Positions 6,656 through 11,469 of a stretch of DNA of 11,469 nt are shown in pieces. Location of the stretch: contig JASHUB010000007.1 of assembly GCA_030040265.1 (NCBI GenBank), positions 1 to 11,469 on the forward strand, read 5' to 3'. This DNA comes from Microcaldota archaeon. Lineage in GTDB: Archaea > Micrarchaeota > Micrarchaeia > Micrarchaeales > CABMGC01. Position numbers and translations under genes: made by a program. Under the pieces are notes generated by a model that made no database searches, was not told the DNA's origin, and saw only the letters and a program-made list of their open reading frames with translations. Numbering within the stretch: position 1 is the first letter of the stretch; each line of letters opens with the position of its first letter.

Positions 6656-6703
6656 AAATCACCTTTCTTTCACAATTATACCTATGGCGGCACCCCGTAT
6701 ATC
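6656..6703 (-). promoter_or_regulatory. Promoter and ribosome-binding site of the 234-residue protein gene
   Basis: AAAGGTGAT on the minus strand (about 6665-6657) precedes the ATG at 6653. Two TATA candidates exist. GATATAC (6703-6697) predicts a start near 6674 and a leader that includes the ribosome-binding site. TATAATT (6680-6674) predicts a leaderless start near 6651. The first agrees better with the ribosome-binding site. Confidence 0.45.
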
Positions 6704-6723
6704 ATGAACCTTTGAAACTGCCT

Positions 6724-6751
6724 GCTTTTTCGGTACGAAAAGCTGTTTTTT
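6724..6751 (+). other. Hairpin followed by a T-run in the divergent promoter region
   Basis: GCTTTTTCG and CGAAAAGC (6724-6743) can pair, with one extra T in the left arm and only a 3-base loop, followed by TGTTTTTT (6744-6751). The shape is that of a terminator read rightwards, but no rightward gene ends here. The motif CTGCC-x-x-TTTTTCG also recurs nearby (about 6718-6732 and 6752-6766). This may be a regulatory or insulating element of the giant gene, or simply a T-rich upstream region. Confidence 0.3.
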
Positions 6752-6773
6752 CTGCCGATTTTTCGCTGTTTGT

Positions 6774-6786
6774 CCGTCCCGGACGG
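6774..6786 (+). promoter_or_regulatory. Inverted repeat just upstream of the giant gene's TATA box (operator candidate)
   Basis: CCGTCC-C-GGACGG is a perfect 6-bp inverted repeat around one base, ending 10 bases before the TATA box at 6797. Position and symmetry suit a dimeric regulator. A 6-bp repeat can arise by chance, so this is a candidate only. Confidence 0.35.
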
Positions 6787-6796
6787 GTGCGCAGTG

Positions 6797-6804
6797 TTTA
6801 AATA
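6797..6804 (+). promoter_or_regulatory. TATA box of the giant surface-protein gene
   Basis: TTTAAATA matches the archaeal TATA consensus closely. Its centre is about 27-28 bases before the ATG at 6828 and predicts transcription start near 6826, so the message should be essentially leaderless. This agrees with the absence of a GGTG site before this ATG. Confidence 0.65.
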
Positions 6805-6827
6805 TGTGACCGTCGCATCATAGAAAC

Positions 6828-6983
6828 ATGGCTGCCAGGCAGAAGAGCCATGCTCTTGGGGGGAAGAGGGACGAGCGGAACCATGGACAACACGCCCAGT
6901 CCGCTATGGAGTACCTGCTCACCTACGGATGGGCGCTGCTCCTCGTCGCCATCGTCATCTCCGTCCTCTACCTGTTCATACTC
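6828..6983 (+). other. Class III (pilin-like) signal peptide and hydrophobic segment
   Basis: Residues 1-23 contain many basic residues (R4, K6, K13, R14, R17) and end in GQHA. The predicted prepilin-peptidase site is A23|Q24, giving Q at +1 and E28 at +5. The hydrophobic stretch LLTYGWALLLVAIVISVLYL follows (30-49). The QSAMEYLxTYGW string is a recurring N-terminus of small pilin-like proteins in DPANN archaea; here it heads a protein many times larger. Confidence 0.75.
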
Positions 6984-9900
6984 GCTCCTCCTGTCATAAC
7001 GCCGTCGTCATGCACGCTCACGAGCGGCGCGTTCTGCCAGGACCTCATACTCGGCTCATTCTCGTCGCAGACAAAGGTCGGCGTGCTGTTCACCAACACA
7101 CAGTCCGTTCCCGTAATAAATCCCACGCTAAGCGCCAACCTGTCGAACATAGGGCTGGTGCAGGGCACATGCTTCCCTAGTTACGTCCTGCCCGGAGGAT
7201 CTATAATATGCAACATCTCCTCAAGGACGTCAAGCCCGGTAGGCGAACTCGTATCGGGAAGGCTCTACCTCGGCGCAACGCCGTGCTCCAACGGGAATGC
7301 GACGCAGTGCCAGACGGCGCCGTCCCAGACCTACATAGGCAACTTCAACACCCACTCCACCACACTGCTCACGCCACTGACCGAGACGGTCTCGCTCGTC
7401 GCGCAGAACGCGACGCAGGCCTCAAACGGGCAGCGTGACATGCTCACGGCCAACGTAAAGCTTCTCGGCGTCCCGATAGCAGGGGCGACTGTCAACTTCA
7501 CGTCCAACTCCACATCCGCGACGATAACTCCGCATTATTCCGGCACGGACAGCAGCGGCGACGCAATCAGCTACATCTCCAGCACCACGAACGGGCAGGT
7601 CCTCGTGACCGCCTCGTTCGCCGGCGCCTCTGGCAACACCACCGTCAACTTCACGACTCCCGTTTATGTGACCTATATGGTATCCGGAGCTTCTGGAGGC
7701 ACTGGCACCGTCCTCACTGTTGACGGAGCCACCTTCGGGCTCTCTGCACTGCCCCTCACCCAGGAGTACACCAACGGCTCGATGCACAGCTACGCGTTCC
7801 AGTCGCCAATCTCCACGTCAGTTGCAGGGACGAGGTACGCGTTCTCGGCGACCAACGGAGGCTGCGGCGCCCTCTCGCAGTCCGGCTCAATAACGCCAAC
7901 GACAAACTGCACGCTCACCGGGATGTACGTCCCGCAGTACCAACTTTACATGGCCGTGTCTCCATCCACCGGCGGCACGACCCTGCCGACTCAGTTCACA
8001 GACTCGTGGTACAACGCAAGCACCAACTTGACAATAATCGAGACGCCAAACACGGGCGGCGGCTATGTATTCTCCAACTGGAATGGGACAGGCATCGGCT
8101 CCTACACCGGCACGAACACAACGCCCACGATCACTATGGACGGCCCGATAAACGAGACGGCCGTCTTCGTCCCCGCGGTCGGTACAAGCAGCAGCAGCAC
8201 GACGACAGTTCCGGTGACGACAACAACGTGCACCGCGAGGTGCTCGACCACGACGCGGACGACGGTAACAACGATAACGGTGACATCGGTGTCATCGACG
8301 ACCATCGCGCTTCCACCGCGCAGGTACAACGTGGTGTTTGATGAGAAGGGGCTTGTCAACACCACTCCGCTGTCGGACAGCTCGTGGACCCTGACGTTCA
8401 ACGGCGTAAGCACAGGGCCGTCGAACAGCACGTCGCAGACAATCCCGATGTATCCGGGCACGTATCCGTGGACCGTGACCGCATCCGGCAACTGCGCGGG
8501 CTGCAGGTACAACGTCACACCGTCGTCTGGCAGCGTCACGGTCAGCAACAAGGGAGTGACGGTAAAGGTGACGATACAGCTGCAATACGAGCTCTGCCTC
8601 AACACCAGCATAACCGCCAACCCGATAGCAGCGTGCGCCAACCTCGCCAGCGACAACGGCGGCACAACCAGCCCTGCTGCAGGCACGGTCTACTGGTACA
8701 ACAACGGCAAGAGCGTCACGATAAAGGCGATACCGAACAACGGTTTCGCATTCGTCTCTTGGACGTGCACAACAGGGCTTAACCTGACCGGCTCGGCGAG
8801 CTGCTACAACGGAGGCAGGAATCCCGTTACGGTAATCATGACGAGCTTCAAGGCGGAGCAGGCGGACTTCAAGGTCTCGCTGCCCAAGTCGTCAAGCTCC
8901 TCGTCGACAACCAGGTTCTCCTCGACGACCACGATATGCGCCGTGTCCTGCTCTACCACTACGGTCACTACCACATCTGTGACGTCTACAATACCTGCAG
9001 TATCGCAGGGTCTGCTCGTGGCCAACTGGGGCAACGTATCCGAAGTCGATCCGACCACGAACGCTGTGGTCGAGATAAGCGCCGGGACACCATACTCCGG
9101 CTGGGACGAATACGAGAACAACTTCGAGAGGAGCGTGAGCTACGACCCTGCCGACGGTTACGCATTCGTGCTTGAGAACGGCTCCGGCACATACGGACCG
9201 CCTACGTACATAGCAGTCGTGGACCCGACGACCCAGAGCGTAGTCACCGACATCTCGCTAAACACGCTCGCCGAGTACTGCGACAACCAGTATCCGAGGG
9301 ATGCCTACGCCGAGTCGTACGCGACCTCCCTCGTCTATGACTCGCAGAACGGATACATGTACATATCCCTGTACTCAGGCGCCGCCGACAGCACGGTATC
9401 GACCGACCTTGTGGCCGTGTCGCCAAACTTCTCGCCTGAAGGCTGCATAGTCGTCCCAGATCCCCACAGGGACTATATAGACGGATACGGCAGCATGACC
9501 TACAACCCAACGTTCAACTACATCTACGGTACCTGGTACAACGGCTTCGACGTCGTCAGCCTGACGGACAATTCTCTGGTCGGCTCTTACTATGATCCTA
9601 CCGGGTCCGGATCGTACATATCTGATGGCACATACGACGGGCAGAACGGGCACGTCTATCTCGCCGACAGCGGCGCCCCCAGCGACGTGATAGACCTGTA
9701 CGGGACGTCGATTGTGAGCGACTTCACGAACGACACCGACTACCCTTCATTCATAGCTTATGACTCCGCGGACAACGAGCTCTACGTGCAGAACTGCTGC
9801 TTCTACAACGACGGGCTGGACATAATAAGCCCAGACTCCGGCGTCATCCTGGATTCGATGCCGCTCGGCACCGGACCAAACGGCTTCCCAGGTGGCATCG

Positions 9901-11469
9901 TCTACGACCCCGCGGACTCCACGGTCTACCTTGACAACTTCTCAGCGGATGCGATAACCTCCATAGCCTACGATCCACCCGGCACCATAGGGGCAACGGT
10001 CTACGGCATCAGTGGCAGCAGCATAGCCAGCAACACGCCCATCGCATTCCCCAACAGCTTCCCCGGAAGCATAGCAGCGACATCGCTCTACACGCCTGGG
10101 CCGTTGCCGCAGCCGTCCATCTACGTCGCGAACAACGACAACGTCTCCGTGGTCGACCCGGTGACCGGGCCAACCGATGAGATCTCCGCCGGAAACGTTT
10201 ACGACGGCGCAGACATACCGTACTACCGCTGCGGCTACGAGAGGACGGTGACATACGACCCAGCAGACGGGTATGTATACGCACTGGAGACCCCAGCGGC
10301 AGGATGCTCCTCTTCATACACTGCAAGCCTTTACGTTATAGACCCTGCCAGCAATCTTGTCTTGGACAACCTGTCGCTCAGCGGCCTTGGCAGCTACTGC
10401 GGCGGCAATGCCGGCTATGCCACATCGATCGTCTACGACCCAACGAACCAGTACATATACCTGTCGATGTACACAGGCAGCGGCGGAACGCACCGCCCAG
10501 AGATAGTCTCGATAAACACCGCGCTCGATCCGCAGGGCTGCATATCCACCAACCGCACGTTCACGTCCATGGTCTACAACCCCACGTATAATTACATATA
10601 CGGGATTGGGGGCTCGTTCCCAGACCTGGTAGACGTGGTGAGCCTGGATTCAAACACCGTGATCGCCGCGCTCCCCGGAAACTTCCGAAGCGTGCCATCG
10701 GATGGCACATATGACGGGCAGAACGCCGCAGTTTACGTGACCTCTCCCGACAGCGACCAGCTTGCTGAAATACAGGGCACGACCATAGAAGACTACTACT
10801 CCGTAAGCGGAGAGCCGGCATTCATAGCGTATGATGCCGCTGACGACCTTCTGTACACCGAAGGGATCGACGGATATACCTATGCCATATACCCTTCGAA
10901 CGGCATCATCGCAGCCAGCCTTCCGACATACAACGACTGCGGCTACTGGGATGGATACTGCATCGGAGGCGTAGTCTACGACCCGGCAGCGTCCGAGGTC
11001 TTCGAGACGCAGTGGCAGGGCAGCGTCCCATCAACGGGACTCCTCTACGGGTTTGCCGGGACAGGCGTGGTCAGCAACGTCACCATGCCTTGGCCTAACG
11101 GCCTGCCTGGCGGCGTGACAGGGCTTTCGCTCTACACGCCAGCGCCCCTGCCGACATACACGCTGACAATGTCAGTAAGCCCATCCGGCACCGGAACCGT
11201 CGGACCGGGAAGCGGCAACTATCTCGGAGGATCGCAGGTCACGCTGACCGCCACGCCAGCAGTCGGTTACACATTCACCGGATGGTCTTGCACCGGCACC
11301 GGGTGCTATTCGGGGACCAACTCTTCGCAGACTATAACTATGCAGGGTGACATCACCGAGACCGCCAACTTCGTCCAGGCATTCTACACGCTCAACGTGA
11401 TAGCCAGCCCGTCCAACGGAGGCACGGTCGGCCCCGCCAACGCCGTTTATCCGGGAGGCACAGTGGTCG
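6828..11469 (+). CDS. Giant modular surface protein with type IV pilin-like N-terminus (3' end beyond window)
   Basis: One uninterrupted frame of 1547 codons, with no stop before the right edge. Residues 1-23 are a charged leader. Q24-SAMEYLLTYGW begins a hydrophobic segment to about 52, with E28 at +5 if cleavage follows A23, as in class III pilin-type signals. Then: N-terminal extracellular region (54-185); invasin/Big_1-like Ig domain (about 187-278); beta module (283-369); InlB-B-type repeat (370-451); Thr/Ser stalk with C468 and C472 (452-494); Ig-like module with FDEKGL (499-585); InlB-B-type repeat (586-687); Thr/Ser stalk with C704 and C708 (688-725); two seven-bladed propellers (725-1095, 1096-1443); and two more InlB-B-type repeats (1443 onward). 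NxS/T sequons are abundant, and no lysine occurs after residue 687. The build suggests an extracellular adhesin or fibre component exported by the Sec and prepilin-peptidase route. Ligand and total length are unknown. Confidence 0.85.
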   Translation, partial: MAARQKSHALGGKRDERNHGQHAQSAMEYLLTYGWALLLVAIVISVLYLFILAPPVITPSSCTLTSGAFCQDLILGSFSSQTKVGVLFTNTQSVPVINPTLSANLSNIGLVQGTCFPSYVLPGGSIICNISSRTSSPVGELVSGRLYLGATPCSNGNATQCQTAPSQTYIGNFNTHSTTLLTPLTETVSLVAQNATQASNGQRDMLTANVKLLGVPIAGATVNFTSNSTSATITPHYSGTDSSGDAISYISSTTNGQVLVTASFAGASGNTTVNFTTPVYVTYMVSGASGGTGTVLTVDGATFGLSALPLTQEYTNGSMHSYAFQSPISTSVAGTRYAFSATNGGCGALSQSGSITPTTNCTLTGMYVPQYQLYMAVSPSTGGTTLPTQFTDSWYNASTNLTIIETPNTGGGYVFSNWNGTGIGSYTGTNTTPTITMDGPINETAVFVPAVGTSSSSTTTVPVTTTTCTARCSTTTRTTVTTITVTSVSSTTIALPPRRYNVVFDEKGLVNTTPLSDSSWTLTFNGVSTGPSNSTSQTIPMYPGTYPWTVTASGNCAGCRYNVTPSSGSVTVSNKGVTVKVTIQLQYELCLNTSITANPIAACANLASDNGGTTSPAAGTVYWYNNGKSVTIKAIPNNGFAFVSWTCTTGLNLTGSASCYNGGRNPVTVIMTSFKAEQADFKVSLPKSSSSSSTTRFSSTTTICAVSCSTTTVTTTSVTSTIPAVSQGLLVANWGNVSEVDPTTNAVVEISAGTPYSGWDEYENNFERSVSYDPADGYAFVLENGSGTYGPPTYIAVVDPTTQSVVTDISLNTLAEYCDNQYPRDAYAESYATSLVYDSQNGYMYISLYSGAADSTVSTDLVAVSPNFSPEGCIVVPDPHRDYIDGYGSMTYNPTFNYIYGTWYNGFDVVSLTDNSLVGSYYDPTGSGSYISDGTYDGQNGHVYLADSGAPSDVIDLYGTSIVSDFTNDTDYPSFIAYDSADNELYVQNCCFYNDGLDIISPDSGVILDSMPLGTGPNGFPGGIVYDPADSTVYLDNFSADAITSIAYDPPGTIGATVYGISGSSIASNTPIAFPNSFPGSIAATSLYTPGPLPQPSIYVANNDNVSVVDPVTGPTDEISAGNVYDGADIPYYRCGYERTVTYDPADGYVYALETPAAGCSSSYTASLYVIDPASNLVLDNLSLSGLGSYCGGNAGYATSIVYDPTNQYIYLSMYTGSGGTHRPEIVSINTALDPQGCISTNRTFTSMVYNPTYNYIYGIGGSFPDLVDVVSLDSNTVIAALPGNFRSVPSDGTYDGQNAAVYVTSPDSDQLAEIQGTTIEDYYSVSGEPAFIAYDAADDLLYTEGIDGYTYAIYPSNGIIAASLPTYNDCGYWDGYCIGGVVYDPAASEVFETQWQGSVPSTGLLYGFAGTGVVSNVTMPWPNGLPGGVTGLSLYTPAPLPTYTLTMSVSPSGTGTVGPGSGNYLGGSQVTLTATPAVGYTFTGWSCTGTGCYSGTNSSQTITMQGDITETANFVQAFYTLNVIASPSNGGTVGPANAVYPGGTVV
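7386..7661 (+). other. Invasin/Big_1-like Ig domain (residues 187-278)
   Basis: The region reads TVSLVAQNATQASNGQRDMLTANV, then GVPIAGATVNFTSNS, TDSSGDA and NGQVLVTASFAG. This is the layout of bacterial Ig-like group 1 domains: G-x-P-(V/I)-x-G-A-x-V-x-F, then T-D-x-x-G-x-A. Such domains form rods in adhesins. Confidence 0.6.
7935..8180 (+). repeat. InlB-B-type repeat 1 (residues 370-451)
   Basis: Pattern YxLxMxVSPSTGGTT, TPNTGGGYVFSNWNG, PTITMDGPINETAVF. It matches the divergent InlB B-repeat layout (xVxxSPxxGGTV, xxGYxFxxWxG, TITMxxDxTxTAxF). Extracellular beta module. Confidence 0.6.
8181..8310 (+). other. Thr/Ser-rich stalk 1 with CxxxC (residues 452-494)
   Basis: GTSSSSTTTVPVTTTTC, then TARCSTTTRTTVTTITVTS. 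Nearly all Thr/Ser/Val, with two cysteines (C468, C472) in the middle. Probably an extended, O-glycosylated linker. The same pattern recurs in stalk 2. Confidence 0.7.
8322..8582 (+). other. Ig-like module of the archaeal surface-protein type (residues 499-585)
   Basis: RYNVVFDEKGL, then SSWTLTFNGVSTG, YPGTYPWTVTASG and a closing VSNKGVTVKVTIQL. It resembles the VxFxExGLPxGTxWxVxxNG module common in Thermoplasma and thermopsin-like surface proteins. The match is by pattern memory only. Confidence 0.5.
8583..8888 (+). repeat. InlB-B-type repeat 2, divergent (residues 586-687)
   Basis: SDNGGTTSPAAGTVYWYNNG, KSVTIKAIPNNGFAFVSWTC, NPVTVIMTSFKAEQADF. It keeps the GGT-SP-G, V-T-I-x-A-x-P-x-x-G-F-x-F-x-x-W core but has an insert with extra cysteines. 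Confidence 0.55.
8889..9002 (+). other. Thr/Ser-rich stalk 2 with CxxxC (residues 688-725)
   Basis: SSSSSSTTRFSSTTTIC, then AVSCSTTTVTTTSVTSTIP. It repeats the order seen in stalk 1: poly-Ser, Thr run, C-x3-C (C704, C708), STTT, Thr/Val tail. It joins the second InlB-type repeat to the first propeller. Confidence 0.7.
9003..10112 (+). repeat. Beta-propeller copy 1 (residues about 726-1095)
   Basis: Begins QGLLVANWGNVSEVDPTTNA, a YVTN/NHL-like blade. Six Y(D/N)xxxxxxxY-type strands follow, starting at residues 772, 837, 892, 936, 978 and 1026, so about seven blades. It ends SLYTPGPLPQ. Cysteines C818 and C873 recur at equivalent places in copy 2. Confidence 0.7.
10113..11156 (+). repeat. Beta-propeller copy 2 (residues 1096-1443), tandem duplicate of copy 1
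   Basis: Begins PSIYVANNDNVSVVDPVTGP and repeats the blade signatures of copy 1 in the same order (starts at 1143, 1203, 1250, 1295, 1335 and 1384). It ends SLYTPAPLPT. YDPADGY, YNPTYNYIYG and SDGTYDGQN are almost identical between copies. The bases at 10701-10724 differ from those at 9624-9647 by one. An internal duplication of the whole domain is clear. Confidence 0.75.
11157..11384 (+). repeat. InlB-B-type repeat 3 (residues 1444-1519)
   Basis: YTLTMSVSPSGTGTVGPGSG, then GSQVTLTATPAVGYTFTGWS, TITMQGDITETANF. This is the closest of the four to the canonical divergent InlB B-repeat. Confidence 0.7.
11385..11469 (+). repeat. InlB-B-type repeat 4, cut by the window edge (residue 1520 onward)
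   Basis: YTLNVIASPSNGGTVGPANA followed by VYPGGTVV. It has the same opening as repeat 3, so the tandem array continues past the right edge. Confidence 0.65.

Noticed and set aside
8181..8310. Repetitive ACG/ACA/AGC triplets as a microsatellite or phase-variable tract
   Set aside because: The codons are mixed synonymous Thr and Ser codons rather than an exact DNA repeat, so slippage is unlikely. The repetition is at protein level.
8102..8686. Minus-strand open frame of 194 codons within the giant gene
   Set aside because: Its Val-rich product mirrors the Thr-rich stalk and beta modules on the plus strand. The plus frame is continuous with recognisable domains, so this is a shadow.

Overview
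The window looks archaeal. Most genes are preceded by AT-rich TATA-like boxes at archaeal distances. Where a ribosome-binding site is visible it is GGTG, 5-6 bases before an ATG or TTG start. Ile ATA and Arg AGG codons are common. The largest gene begins with a class III (type IV pilin-like) signal containing QSAMEYLLTYGW, a signature I associate with DPANN archaea, especially Micrarchaeota/Parvarchaeota; that placement is an inference. The long extracellular protein has no lysine over its last 860 visible residues, while the cytoplasmic enzymes beside it are lysine-rich. This fits an acidophile better than a salt-in halophile, but it is only suggestive.

Layout. 1-2725 (minus strand) is a compact metabolic operon read right to left: a PatD-like aldehyde dehydrogenase (1208-2725), a threonine-synthase-family PLP enzyme starting 4 bases later (73-1203), and the first 16 codons of a second aldehyde dehydrogenase (1-50) that continues beyond the left edge. 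From 2811 to 6653 four genes alternate in strand: an unrecognised 370-residue protein (plus), a COG1078-type HD-domain phosphohydrolase (minus; its stop codon overlaps that of the previous gene), an unrecognised 294-residue protein with a His-rich N-terminus (plus), and an unrecognised 234-residue Ala-rich protein (minus). From 6828 to the right edge one uninterrupted reading frame of at least 1547 codons (plus) encodes a giant modular surface protein.

The giant protein contains, in order: a charged 23-residue leader, a pilin-like hydrophobic segment, an N-terminal extracellular region, an invasin/Big_1-like Ig domain, a further beta module, an InlB-B-type repeat, a Thr/Ser-rich stalk with a CxxxC, an Ig-like module, a second InlB-B-type repeat, a second Thr/Ser stalk with the same CxxxC, two tandem copies of a roughly 350-370-residue seven-bladed beta-propeller, and at least two more InlB-B-type repeats. 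It has the build of a cell-surface adhesin or fibre subunit anchored or assembled through a pilin-type N-terminus. It is the most interesting object here.

The three left-hand enzymes probably act together in amine or amino-acid catabolism, but their substrates cannot be read from sequence. The HD protein is presumably a nucleotide or nucleoside phosphohydrolase. No function is assigned to the three hypothetical proteins. I saw no rRNA, tRNA, CRISPR array, transposase or insertion sequence. No gene-free stretch exceeds 300 bases; the longest (6654-6827 and 4901-5051) are divergent promoter regions and are described below.
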